Assembly (NCBI GenBank): GCA_021234535.1
Contig: CM037850.1
Location: 16,353,990-16,417,989, forward strand
From: Stichopus chloronotus
Lineage: Eukaryota; Echinodermata; Holothuroidea; Aspidochirotida; Stichopodidae
DNA length: 64,000 bases
Direction of reading: 5' to 3'
Of the stretch, positions 23,531-37,000 are shown one piece after another (the stretch's first letter is position 1; each line of letters begins with the position of its first letter). The translations under genes and the position numbers were made by a program. Under the pieces are notes generated by a model. That model was not told the DNA's origin and ran no database searches. It was given only the letters and a program-made list of their open reading frames with translations.

Positions 23531-26361
23531 AAAACTGCTTAGTACACATGCTGGTCTAAAAGAGCTTAGTGTAGGCATGCTCTATTTTGAAGGATAAAGT
23601 GGTAAAGGTATGTAAAAGTTGTCCTGTGTCCTTCATGAATATTGGCAGGGAATCACAAAGTGCTTTGGCTTTCCTGTTGTATTCCAACAAATTTGTCTCA
23701 TTAGCATCCTTCTCATCTAGTTCCTCCATAGCAACTGTACCCGATATTAACTTTCTGCAGTGAGTTTGTGGTAGCCTACTATACATGTCAAGTAGGGTGT
23801 GACTTTGGCCAGGTTCTGTCCTTGTCTACTCAATGGTCAACCTGTTGCTTTGATAGGTTGACTCATGTCTTTGCTGATTGAATTGGAGTGTCAGCAGCAC
23901 AAAGTGCTCTGCAGGATGGTAAAAAGAAGTGATATGAACTCAAAGGCCCTTTGAGTTCTGTGACTAGACGGCTTCTGAGCACCTACAGTACAGTCTTGGA
24001 AAAAAACCATGTGGGACACTCAGCTCTCATTTTCAATGTAGACTATTGCAGTTCATAGCTGTACAGTCATTCCATTGGAGCAACCTTGGCTACTGACAGG
24101 GTGGGAGGGGGGGGGGGGGTAGGGACTCATAATATTATCCTTGACACTGAGATACAAAGTAGCAACTGACCCAGTTGTTTTGTCCAATATTAGTTACTTG
24201 GTGTCATTACTGCAATTACAGTGTTTTCTTGTTTTTTTGTTTTTTTTTAATGAGAACGTGTGCTTTGCCTACATTTTGTGTACACCATCTTTGACAATAA
24301 GAGCATAGGTTGGTACCTCACATTCAAACTCTGTTCCAGGGCAGAAAAACAGATTCGATTGGTTCCAGTTTACACTAATCATGCAGTAAGTGTACTGCAG
24401 TATGTTTCTTCCAGTACGTAGCAGTTAGAGCTCTTTGCTGGTGGTTAAACAGTGACTAGACAGTAGGCTTATGAACTCACAGGAAGTTACAGCATAAGGG
24501 TTTTTCCTTCTGAGTTTAGAAATTAGGGAACTTCTGAAGTTGTTGTAATGCAAAGTGTTAACAATGGTGTTTGCCATAGCAACCATTCCTAAAAATGGAG
24601 TCACTGATCTTGGTACACAGTGCATGAGTTATTGTACAGTACAGGCAATTCATTTCACTCCAGTAGCCAAGTGAGCATGACGGAATAGCTCAAGTGCAAA
24701 CCAAGTCCACGTCTTCCATTTACTGTGCCACAAAGAAGTGAGAATTAGAAGTAGTTGTCCAGCTGTTGTAAGTACCATCATAAATGCATTGCAGTAAATC
24801 AGAAGGTACTGTTATAGGCCACTGTACATCTTGTTTGTGGTTAGTACAGTTCTAAGCACTTTTTGTTACCTTGTTCTTTTCTCTTTTCTGTTGCTGTTGT
24901 TGTTTGGTGGGGATGCAGGGAGGGAGTTGAAGCTCTAAGTCTTTGAGTTGCTTTTGGACTAACTCATAGCCTCTGAGGTATTGCTCATAAAAATCTCAAT
25001 GTGAATGAATGTCAATTTCAGGCTTTCACTTTTGGTTCTGGTGGCAGTTTTCAACACAGTTTGCAGACTGCTTTAGGCAGTCATTCATGTACTGTAGGGA
25101 AGTACCCCAGGTAGAACTAAAGCACAACTTTCCACTCAAATGACAGAGCTTACCTGTGAATTCTGCGAAACAGTGCCAGGGCCCTGCCTCACTCACTTTT
25201 AGTTTCAAGTTAGAAAAAGTTCCACAAGTAAATTAATTAAAGATCTGGTCAATTTTCTGAGCACATTTCCTAGAAAGGTACAATAATTTTTTTCTTTCAC
25301 CAGGGACAACTTTCTCATCAAGTTTAAAACTTTGATGACTAGTATTTTAGGATTGCTGCTTTGAATATCAGATGAGTGCCTCCCACATAAGTTCTAACTC
25401 TCATAATTTTGTTTTATCTTTCTCCATTTTACTCGTGGCAATTCAACCAGATTCTTTTGCTTTTCACATTCCTCATAGGGTACTTAATTTGTGGCAATCA
25501 CATCCAACTGAAGAGAGAAGGCTTGCCACATTTACTCTCCTGACTTTGTAGTGGAAATTCTGCAGACATAAATAAATCGTGGGCAGGCTGGTGGCGCTGG
25601 ACAAAGAATAAGTTGATATGTTGGCATGTGGATTACCTCTACTGACTGTCATTGAAGGAAGTGTTCATTTGGTGGCAACACAGAAGGCTTCCTCATCTCA
25701 CAAGCAGTCATAGTTTTTTCATTGTGTTGCTCTTCTATGTCAACATTATTGTTGCATTGTTATAAATTTGTATCAATTGTTCTTTCCTGAGAGGAACAAA
25801 ACTCAAAGTTGAGTTTCACTTAGAGTTGACTCTTTATCATTCTTTGGTTAATTTTGCCAGTTTTTTTTTCAAAGTGGAATTGTTAGCCTTTGTCTTCAGG
25901 GAATTCAAAACAAAGACAAAAAGTTGTTGTGAATGATGACTCCAAAGGCTCTGTCTATTTATTTAAGAATTTCATGAACAAATGCTTTGTGGACTGCATG
26001 ATAACCCTTACAACATTTACTTAGGTCACTTAGCCCAGGTTTTACATTGCAGTGAAGTTTTTTTGTTTAAGTGAATGTCCTGCATACCTGTAGCTTATTA
26101 ATTGATACAAGCCAAGGTTACCCTTGTTCACGTGAGACAACACATGTCCTGTGCAGGCAATTTGTACCATAGGTTCCTGTGTGTACAGTGATTACAACTG
26201 CTCTTAATTGAGTCCCACAGTGAACAGTGTTAGGCTTGATAGAAGCTTTGCAGATTTGAACAAAGAGATCAGTGGGATATCTCTCAACAAAGGCTGTGTG
26301 GTGTTGGCGGTGGTAGAGGCTGTTATCTTTCAGGGATCAGTAACTAGTGGTGGTTGGTAAG
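23531..26361. other. Intergenic sequence, no gene seen
   Basis: Contains a poly-G run near 24107-24118 and T-rich runs. The longest open frame is 76 codons (23556-23786, minus) and is unrecognised. Confidence 0.5.
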
Positions 26362-26499
26362 ATGTCTGCTGCGGTAACCAGTGGTCTTATACAGGGCTTT
26401 TGTCATCTGGTCTTACACTATGCCAGCAATGGTCTCTCGGTGGTAGACTGCAGACTTTGTAAGACCGTCCTCCACTCACAAGAGCTCTGTATTGATTCT
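26362..26499 (+). CDS. Weak candidate first coding exon, unknown product
   Basis: An ATG with A at -3 opens a frame beginning MSAAVTSGLIQGFCHLVLHY and continuing through ELCIDS. It meets a strong consensus donor (gtaagt at 26500); without splicing the frame would stop 27 bases later. Composition is more balanced than in neighbouring random frames, but there is no identifiable domain, no partner exon and no promoter evidence. It could equally be chance. Confidence 0.15.
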
Positions 26500-28550
26500 G
26501 TAAGTATTGAATTTTCAGAAATTTAAATTTCTTCTTTTTTTTGCCTGTGAATGTGTACGCAGGTTTAAGTATGATTTTGTCAATTTGTGAGAAAGACTAT
26601 ACATACTGTGCTGTTCTGTGCGATTTTACTGCAAGTGAGCTCAGTAGCCATGCATCCTTGGATCCTGGAAAAGAATTAAGTTTGCCCTCCAATACAGTAG
26701 TTCAATCAAAATGTCCGAACAGTACTAACAAAACATTGTGGCTTAAGTCTGAATATCCATCACTATTGTGGCCCTAATTCAAGAATAGTGTTTAAATTGA
26801 TACGTGTGTGTACAACCATACAGTAAAGTAACTCTCAAGTTTGAGATCGTTTTGCAGCAAATTACTGTATCTGGCTGAAGACATATACTAAGTCTAGTCT
26901 CTATTTGCAACCTATTAATTTAAATGCTTGTTTTTTGTTTGTTTTTACTCAATGTGGTAAAAAGAGTATTTTAAAATCTTCCTTATAAATCTCCCCCACC
27001 TAGATGTTATTGGCATATCAGTGTATCAGATATCCTCTCAATTCTACTCTGAGATGGCACATTTCTATGTTCTCTGTTTAGAACATTAATCGAAGACTGT
27101 TCAGGCCTCTGAATGATGCTCTTCCTTCACAAATATTAAATCTTCCAAATTATTTGTCTAGTTAAATGCATTTTGAACAAATCTTTCATGCCATAAATTG
27201 TTCTGTGAGGATTGTTAAAGGCCCTTTCACATCTATACTATGCAATAAAAATGTTGTGCATCAATACTTTGGCTTTCACACTGCAGAGGACTGTTTCTTT
27301 ATCACATGGTGTTTTTTCCACGTTTTGCGTATCATGGTTTCATGGAGGGCAACGATTGGTCACAAACAAATATCACCACCATAAGCAATGAAAGTTGAAA
27401 TTTTTTCATGTCCGTTTTATCATGTTAGGTCACGTTGCATCTTATCGCGTGGTATAGGCCTAGAGCGAGCATTTAACATCATTTCAACCTTTTTATTACA
27501 TCATATCATGCCTGGTATTGTGAAAGGACTTCAACAAGGGTAGGGGTGAGATATGATCACCTGGCTTGTCTTGGAAGAAGTAGTAGTGCCTAATGCAATC
27601 ATATATGGATGTGAAGAATTTTTGGTTCGTTTCGTTAATTGCTTAAATATCTCTGTAGGCAGCCTTTTCATTTCAACATAAACAGTAAGTCTGTAAATTT
27701 ACTGTTACACTGTCACATTCCTCTATACATAAGTTTCTGTCAGGTGCCCATGCTGTAGGGTGATCAAGTAGCGTGTGACATGTTGTTTGACGTATTTGCA
27801 ACCTTATCCTGACTATGAAGCAGATAGTATGTTTGTACCTTTTCCTGTTTTCAGGTACAATCCCCCCGTTTCCTGCCCTCCCCCTCCCACCCCGCCTGTT
27901 ATCCTTTTCCATTTAGTGGATTGTATGGCACAAGCAACATTTCTCTGACTGAACAGAAAAGCAAATATAGTGTTTAGTTGTAGATATTACAGTCTCCATG
28001 CAATTCATGTGAAAGGACTTGAAAATGTGACGACATATCAGGCTAAAATAATAGATGTAGCCTATGCAGGAACTCTGCAATTTCATGTCAGTTTTGAATC
28101 AATACAAAGGTGTTTTCGTGACCGCGTGGGCCTATTTTTCTTCATCCATGTAGTAAGGGGAATCCCCAGTAACACCTACAATACCAAATACACATCCGCC
28201 CACAGTAGAACCCACCCACCAGCAGTATAGTTACTGTACACAATTTCAGTACTTTCTGTGCTCATTCATTGACCTCTGCCATCCAATCCTACATTTCACA
28301 GATCTGAAAGGTAATTACTGTACTTCATACCTCCCTTGTGTAATTGTTGTTGTTTTAAGTACTTAGCAAGTTTATGTTCCTAAAGGGAAATGAATAAGTT
28401 TCAAAGGTCATGTGTGGCTGTCATTTTATTGCCTTAGAAAAAGGTACTGCAAAATGTCTCACTATTTCAGAAGAAATTGGTACATGAGTGGATTTTGAAA
28501 CTGGTTTACGTCAACACAAAATTAATCCTTGACAATACAATGCAAATGTA
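26500..28550. other. Intergenic or intronic sequence, no gene seen
   Basis: Open frames up to 86 codons (27970-28230) are unrecognised and lack clear splice borders. No terminal inverted repeats were found. Confidence 0.5.
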
Positions 28551-28905
28551 TTAAAGGGAAATAGGGTATTTAGAATACACCAACTTGGTATACAAAGAAA
28601 ATAGCTTGAATCATTGTTAAACTATTCAATCTTATCAGTAAACATCTGCAAAAGCTTCATCGCCTCAAAACATGTATGTGATAAGTAACAGAAGATGCAT
28701 CATTTGACTTTTGAACAGTTTAGCTGAACAAATTGTTTTTGAGCAACAAGTAACTGAATTCCTATCTGTGACAAACTTATTTCTTGAAAAGCAGGCTACT
28801 GTCCTTGCTTTTTTTGAATAATCTATTATTCTGTGTCCACTAACATTGTTTTTAACAATGTGGTTGTCTTCTGTGAAACAAATGCCCTACAGTGTTTCCC
28901 TTCAA
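28551..28905 (+). mobile_element. TTAA-ended element, family A copy 2
   Basis: The left end TTAAAGGGAAATAGGGTA is intact, while the right end (tgtttcccttcaa) is slightly mutated, so the second TTAA has become TCAA. Length is 355 bases, identical to the 10.1 kb copy, with colinear internal blocks such as 'gaagatgcatcattt' and 'ttatttcttgaaaag'. Confidence 0.85.
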
Positions 28906-30447
28906 GGTACTTTACAGTCGTGACTGAAATTGTCTTGAAACACCTGAACAGCCAGACTGAATAATAAGATGTTGTAGAGGCTTTGTTTTAAAAATTTCCC
29001 AACTGCTAAAAATATCAAACCATATTGTATTGTAGCTTTTTATTGCAACTGCTTTATCTCAGCTTGTAGGTAGTTATAAATCTGAGGGTGTATGGCCCGC
29101 TCTGTTAATTCATAACTGCTGATGCAGTACTGCACGTTTTATTCACTGTTAACAGTGTCATGGGTTGTACAGAGCCTGTACTGATGGAACTGCAATTTTC
29201 CCAGTCTGAGTTGTAACTTTTCTGCAGGCTACCTGTCTGTTTGCCTGCCCACATAGATCACAATTTTAAAGTGTGTAGTGTCAGATTCATTGTATCTTTG
29301 GAGGTCATTTTGATTTTTGTCTTAAATATATCAGGTGTTCATACATACACTGTACCTGTAGTGCTATGTTGTTCTTGTTTTTATGGAGCTGAGGCTAACC
29401 CATCCACCAAGTGCTGAATTTATGATACACTTTAGATGACAGTTTTGTTCACACTTTGAAGCCATGTTAAGAGGCTTGGCAGGTACAAGATTCTGCAGTG
29501 TTAATGTAAGAAGTTGGCAAATAAGAGTTACTTAGAGAGTTCTGTTGTGTCTACATTTACTGTGTAGCCTACTGTAGCCTGTCTCTTACCCCTTATCATC
29601 CTCTAAGAAACATTTCTTTCCTTAAAGAGAGCAGATCACCTGGAACCCCTCTCCTAACAGGCTCCCATTAAAATAAAAGAAAGACACTTTGTCACTACAG
29701 TTTGAATCCACCATGTCCTTTAGAGAGAAAGTATTTCATTCATTATCATTACAGGATTGGTGGTTTGCTTGTGAAAACTACATTTATCATTACTGACTGG
29801 TGTGTGTTGATCGCCATGTAAGCACAGCAGCACCTCAAAAAAAAAAAAAAAAATAGCAGAGAAAGCAAATCGTTGAATCACACCTGGTCAGCTGAATATA
29901 ATACTGCATGAAATGGACCAGTTCAAAAGGAACCAAATTTCTTTTCATTGGCCTTTTTGTTTGCAACCAACTTGGAAGAAGGAATCTCCAAAGTCACGTT
30001 CGTTCTCTCATACTACAGTCCTATTTGAGCTGAGCCTTGCAGAGCTTTGTAAATCTGTTGAATCTTTAACCTACTTACCTATAGACTCACCTTTGGTAAG
30101 AGAGACAAAATCAACTTCCTCCTTGGCTCCTGCTATAACTCTTGTGACCATCGAAAATCAGCTGACTCACTGGCTTAATACCCATTTAGATTTCAGTGAA
30201 AGTGAAAACAGCAGTCCTCTCATTTCTTTTTTACACAAATTATTAAATATTTAGCAATTATTTCTTTTTTTTGTTTGTTTCCAGATCTGCATAAATGGGT
30301 TCAATATTGTGAATATGTGGTGCCAAGTTTTTATCTTGAAGCAGTTGTGTATAGTACATGTACACATGCTGTACTGTAACACAACCAGTCTGTGGGGAGA
30401 CAGCAATTTAAAGTGGTGTCAACCACATTTCTCATTTTTGGAAAGAG
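28906..30447. other. Intergenic sequence with one unassigned open frame
   Basis: A 113-codon frame runs from 29913 to 30254 (MDQFKRNQISFHWPFCLQPT at its start, FLHKLLNI at its end). Composition is protein-like, but I recognise no family, and the start follows an A-rich run at 29838-29853. It might be an old exon or a transposon fragment. The rest is featureless. Confidence 0.4.
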
Positions 30448-31088
30448 ATTGCGTGTGTGCGGATAAATCAGAAGGATTATGACGTGTTTTTCTTACGTTT
30501 TTCTTTAATTTTAAATGTACATATGAGGTTCATGAATTGATTAGCAATGAGTACATCACGCAAAGATCAGAAATGACAGTAACCACTTTGAAAATCAATG
30601 GAAATGGCATAAAATCAGTAAAAACTAGAAATCACATTTGAAAATTTGTGGATGTTATTATAAGCACCTACATGATGATTATGCAACGGTACAGGTCCAT
30701 CTAGTGTATCACAAACATACTGTTCGCTCCTTGATCAGTATTGGGAATCATAGGATTTTAGTGAAATGAAGCACAGTGTTTAAAAAATGACCTACAGTAC
30801 CTAAGCTATCAATCTCTTCATATGGTGTCAGCGATCAGCTCTTATGTGAAGAAGTGCACAGTTAAGTTGAATAAAAAGTGTCACCCATAACATTTATTAT
30901 ATCTCACACTTTTTGTGGTTCTGTGAGATTTTGAAATTATTTGGCAGAATCTACCAGCTGAAACCTTTTTATTTTGTCTGGATTGTCAAATTGTCTGAAT
31001 GATGCAACTAAAAGACATAAATAAACTTTTGGATATGTCATTTTAATGTTACTTCTTGTCTATGCACGGCTACATGCAGTCACTTTAA
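30448..31088 (+). mobile_element. TTAA-ended element, family B copy 3 (decayed)
   Basis: Same orientation as the 22.7 kb copy. Shared blocks include 'gattgcgtgtgtgc' at left, 'aaatgtacatatgaggtt', 'aaatgacagtaac.acttt', 'atgcaacggtacaggtc', 'ttggcagaat' and 'cagtcactttaa' at right. The right TTAA is 31085-31088; the left TTAA is lost, so that border is approximate. Confidence 0.75.
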
Positions 31089-34000
31089 GATGCATTGGAG
31101 GGGGGGAGGGTCCAGAAATGGTGCTGTGTAAAAATCCCTGGTGGGTAACAATGCAAGACCATGTGTGTACAGGTATCAACAATATTCTTTGACGATTTAG
31201 GAATGGGAAAGGCATAGGCCACCATGTACTACTGTATGTGACATACAGTAAATGTTCAATAGTTACAGAGATCTAAGTTTACATATTAAATGGACAGCAT
31301 TTAGCACAGGTTTGTGGCTTGCACCATGTGCCTAATGGAGACATTAACGATGAATCATGTACTACCCTCAGTGAAATTCTTTGGGCCATAGTGTGTCTCC
31401 AAAATGTGAATTTTATTATCAGAGGGAGCTGTAGATTTACTATTCCAAAATGTTTTCAGTCAGCATAGGAATCCCCATCAAGGTCCATGTCAGATTTCAT
31501 CAAAAGTTACTGTAAAAGATGCATGCATTGTGACAATATGGGCCCAACTTGCAAATTTGGTTTCGTTTGCTTCTTTTCTTTATTTGGGGGAGGGGGCGAA
31601 AGAGGGACTGAGAGACTAGGATAGGGATCTATGGTACATAGTCTGGTATGCATGCCATTCATGCATTTTGTATCTGGTCGCAATTTATAGTGCAGCAGCA
31701 TCAATTCTTAAATTCCTCCTCTGTGGAGTGTTGTTGGAGATGCAGTAACGTGGTCAAATGTTTTCAATTTCTTCAGAACCGTCGTTTTTTCTTGGTACTT
31801 TACTGTATATGTCTGCATATCTCTGTGTGATATTTTCACCAACATACACTATGTGGTAATTTATTCAATCGGCATCATGGCATTTAAGACATCCTTGTTG
31901 TCATACAGTATTGACACTATTTTCTTTTCAAAAATGCAAACACTTATTATGGGATACACCGTACCAGGTTAGAACAGCGTCATTCTCCTTGTTGACCTAC
32001 CAAGCAGTACACTACAGTATTTAGAAAAACGTGTGTCATACAGTGTACAGTTGTACCATACTCTAGTATTGGCAGGCACCTCGTTGAGTAATTTGCCTGT
32101 AAATATAGTAGCTGGTTGTTCAGTGAAGTTATATGGCCAAGTGTACTGGTGAATTGCAGTATGTTTGCTACTGTTGTTGTTCTTTTAATTAGTATTTATG
32201 TGCTGTGTACTAATTGTACTCACTCTAAACTGTGACTGACCTGTATGTGTGTGACTTTTTAATTATAGAGGATGTGATAATATGGTAGTCACTATCATGT
32301 GACAAACTTGTTGTCACATGATGCTGGTAGGGAAGTTGTTGCAGTTGTGAAGTAGTCTGAGCGTATCAGGATTTTGTTGTAATAATGTTTCCTCTTCCAC
32401 CATTATATGGGTGGTTTCCCCGGTCAGTGATTGCTCGCAGCAGTTTCAAAATGCAGTCACGTACCATACAGTATGATCAGAGAAATTGTGGAATCCCAGC
32501 ACTTAAAGAGCTCAAACCACTTGGAATACTTATGAAAGTATCATTCTATGTGCATGTTATTTACTGAACAACTGACCAGTTGCTTAATCTTATTAGCATC
32601 AAGGCTGCAGTAGTTGGTTAGAGCAGCAAGCAGGTATGCAACTCAGAAAGAATTGTGAATAAACTGAAAATGCTTTTACCATGAACCACACCTGGTTAAG
32701 TTTCACTTCACTTCCTTCGAAATATTTGGCCAGTTAATAGATAGGCACATACCCTTCTCCAACAGGTCATACTGTAGGCTTACGTCACAAGTCACAGAGA
32801 TCACAGTCTATTACATCATAATGGCGGCGCCCTTCATATACAAGCATAGTGTTAGAACCTCTGTTGGGTGGGAAGTTTGAGCAGACCATGTTGCCCATTA
32901 GAAGTTCATTTCAAAATGTCAAGAGTATGAATGAAAATGGTTTGAAATGGCTTAAATAAGTCAGAAGACATGTTCCTTAACTGGAGTTCCCCTTTAAAGT
33001 GTGTTTATAGGGTGACTTGATCAAACATCAGTCTGTATCTTGTCTGTGGATGTATTTGTACCTCCCCCCCTCCTCCTCTACCATCTCACTTCAATCTGAG
33101 GAACCATTCCAACGGATAAAAGAAGGTAAAGGACATGAAAAAAATGAATCCACATGAACTGATTTGTAAAGTTTTCTTAAACAGCTCAGGCCTTTCTGCA
33201 GTTTCGCTTCAGACTTCATGTCCCCTCATGTGAAGTCAGCTTTCTAATACTTATGTATTAGTAGTAATTGGTACTAGTAGTGTGGCTTGGTTTGAGGAAC
33301 ATCTTACTCTAAGTACTGATATCGGTCTTAACAGATCAACTGTACAGTTTCTTCAATTGTTAAAAGCTGGTTTAACAAGAACATGACTCACAACATCAAG
33401 ATTTAAAGTGATGCAGATACGTTCAGAGAGATTTGTACACATGTTCTGTGGAGGGGCACAAGACCAAACAGTGACTGCCCTTTGTTCCGACACACTATTA
33501 TTCTGAGAGCAGTGGCTCAATTGATAAGACCCTCTGGGTCCAATGGACAAGGAGCAGTGCAACTAAATTCTCCCATGAGCAGTGTTTGGCCCCCAAAGCC
33601 AGTGGTATCCCAATCTCAATTGTATGAGCACCTCTCTTGCCATTGGCATTTGCTCCCAGTTTTATGCAACTTGAGTGTCAAAACATACGGTGTTGGCAGA
33701 ACATAGTGGTGTTGGAACATATGGCTGTAATAAACCAAACAGGATTCCTCGAAATGAAACATTTGGAGATTATAATCCAGTGCACTTTAGTGACAAAACC
33801 ACCTTAAAAACTGCATGTACCCGCATATGTACAAAAGGCTTAGTTGAGGTTAGGGTCCCCAAATTCTACAGATTGCACCACCACTACCAGCTTCATGATC
33901 ATAACATTGACTGGAAAATCCCATGAAAATGAAAGCCACCCCCAAAAGAAAAAAGGAGAGCCAGTTGAAAAAGACCTCCCAAAGACACGAAACTGAATAA

Positions 34001-37000
34001 AAACAAAAAAATTCCTTCCATTCCACCAGTGTCACATGACAGAGGTCTTGCACCCAGAGAGGTTTGTGTGCCTAGTAACCAACTCAATCAACAATGTCAA
34101 TACTGTTCTGCAATGGAAAGGAAGTGGAAGATTTCCATTCCATTTGATTAGGCAACCCATTCAACCACTTGTGCCCTTTGTGCTATTGTTTTTTTTTTTC
34201 CTGCTTTCCTCGTCCCCAGGCAGTCTCCACTTTGCAGAGTTTTGTTTGAATGCTTGACCTTAACATAGCTGACATACCATAAGGGCTCTGTCATTCCACT
34301 GGTATTTAAGGATAATAGATACTGTGGGAACCTGGTCTGAGTTAGAAAATGTTTCTGGATGGGAGTAACTGCAGATTGCACCCTTTGCCATTCTGTTTTG
34401 AATGGTTAACTTTCCAAAGCAGTTTTAACAGAATTTTGATGGAAAAAGTAGGTAAAAATCATGCAACTTGAACGAATGTGTTGGATGGTGGTTCAGTATA
34501 CATAGCTAGATGCATTAAGTTGTATTATGAGATGAGTAAAACTTGAGGGTTCAAAAGCTGCCGCAAGAGATTGAAAAATCTGGATATGGAGCTATAAGAT
34601 TCATGTAGTTACCCTTTGATGGTATTGATATGAAGCATTCCAGAGGCTGTAGTAGTATTCATGTGATAGTGCATTCCACTGCAGTTTACCTTTTCTTCGC
34701 ACAATCTATATCATCTACCTGTCAGTTTAAACTGAGAGCTGACCTTTTGATGGAAATAATTGTACAAACATTGCTGTAACATTATACACGTTTGTTCCCC
34801 CCCCCCACAACATGAGATTGCTCTGGCTGATTATTACTTGAATGTTAGTCAATATTACAGAATAGAGAAAGATTGTGAAGCCTTCATGAATGCTAGAGGT
34901 AATAGAACTGTTGACCCTCAAGATAGCTGACCTCATTTAATTGGCACTGGTAAGTGTGTATCCTTTGCTTAAAATAACCTCATTGTCATCAACAGAAATT
35001 ACTCTTTGTCAATTAGCTGCAATCTCCTGCAGGGGAGAAGGAGGAACGGTTTGTTAGTTCAAGATAATAGAGATGAATCTTCACATATGATTTTCAGGAT
35101 TACCAAACGGCCCCAGAAGAGCAAGTCTTCCGTCCGATTTCTCAATTTACGAAAGCTGGATGTGGATGTTTGTGATCATAGCAAACCATACACAGGAGTC
35201 CTCCATGCAAGATCGCAGTGCATGCTACCTTGCTACCTTTCAACTTCTGCAATTCCTTTGCGATCTGATCCAGAATTTTTCAGATAGTTGGTTAATGATC
35301 ATTCCCTCTGGCTGTCAGTTTTTAGCTGCACTAATAATAAGGCCACTGATGACAGCAATGATGTATCCAATCTGTGTCACTTCCGATACACTAGGCACTC
35401 ACCCCTGTTATCTGGAATTTGTAGAATTTTTTTTTTTTATAAGTACAGTACTTCTCTTTATGAGCCATGTGTTTCATCAGTGTGTGTGTGTGTGGGTGGT
35501 TTGTAGTCTGGTTGTCATGGCCTGGCTGATGTGCTGATGATGCCAGCAGCAGGGTTAGAAGCAGTTTGAAGGTAATTAGTGCATGTGTGCTTGTTACCTA
35601 CAACAGTGTGGCAGACTGACAATGATTTAATGATTTACAGAAAAATTATTTTGCTACGTTCAGTTTACAAGCATGCACTTCTGTTACTGTTGTCAATGAT
35701 TGCTTTGTAGTTTGTATGTACCGCACACATAGTGTCATTGGTCGAGTATACTAAATACAGCTTAATATGAAGTGACAGATGTTGCCAGCACTCATCACTT
35801 GCCATTCTAAAGTAATAGCAAGTATACTGCAGACCAAGGTCTCCCTATTTTGTAATGTATGCTCAGTGGTATGAGGACTTGCCAAACCATAGCCTAATTC
35901 TCTTGCTCTCTACATCTGTGGTACATAGCTTGCTGAGCTATGGGACGTTATCAGTTCTTGGTCTTGACATCATCGGGTGGGTACCCGATGCAAACGCTAA
36001 AGAGGCCCCTCTCCAGGAGTGCATACAACAGTGTTATAGGTACAGTACAGATGGTTCCTAGCTACTGCATCGTCCTCTCTTTGTTTATTCTATGGGTACT
36101 GTACTGTACATAAGGCTGACTGAATTGTGGCCTTTTCTTTGAAAGTTTCTCTGTAGTAGTGTTGTGGCTACATAGACTTGCTGGGTCATCATCCCTCTCT
36201 TTGGAAGACTTCTCTGATGTTACCCTACAGTAAGGCCAGAGTTGCTGAACCATGGTTCTCTAGTTTACTAGTGTCTTTCAAGCAGTGGGTATAGACTTGC
36301 TGTGCCATGGTTCCCTTGGTCTTTCTAGCTCTTCATGTTATTTCAGCAGGGTTTAGCTTAGCTATACCATGGTTCCAATCATGGCCAGTCATTGCACATT
36401 ATCCAGTCACAGTATGGTCCTATCACTGCAGAACTGAAACAGAAATAGGAACACCAGAGCAAAACTGAATGAAGTTTCAGTTTGTCAATACCCAAAGCTG
36501 ACCTTAAGTTTTCATTTGACACCACTGCAACCAAAACCAGCGGTTTTGATTACTAGAGTGTTATTGCTTGTATAGAACATTTCTTGCATATTAAAGAGGA
36601 ACTCACACCAAGCGCCTGGATCCAAACTATGAAAAATATAAATTTAGGAAGCGTTCTGCTGTTAAGTGTTAAAATACCCATCCCCCGGACTTAAATTGAA
36701 CAAATCTAACTATATTCCTGATTCTTGTCACTCTCTACCAGTTCTGGTAGATTGAGATGTGCAGAGTGAGTGGGTGAAGTCAAATGGTAGTGCTCTCATG
36801 TGTTACAGTCTTCAGTACCAGCATTTTTTCTTTTATCCTACTGTAGATACTGCAGGCCCTACACGTATGTACATTCTCATACTTGTTTGTAGTTGTACCC
36901 TCCCAGCGTTCTGTACTCTGCACATTCCAAAGATACTGTACTGCACAACCAATTTGCAACAATCTTTTACAAATCTATTGTTGCCATTAGTTCGCGCATT

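Noticed and set aside
33505..33545. tRNA-like A-box (gtggctcaattgataagacc), possible SINE head
   Set aside because: No B-box at the right distance, no foldable cloverleaf arms by eye and no second copy seen in the window.
35006..35537. Two overlapping plus-strand frames after a cctgcag acceptor
   Set aside because: They conflict in register, one is hydrophobic and Cys-rich late in a TG repeat, and no matching donor or partner exon was found.
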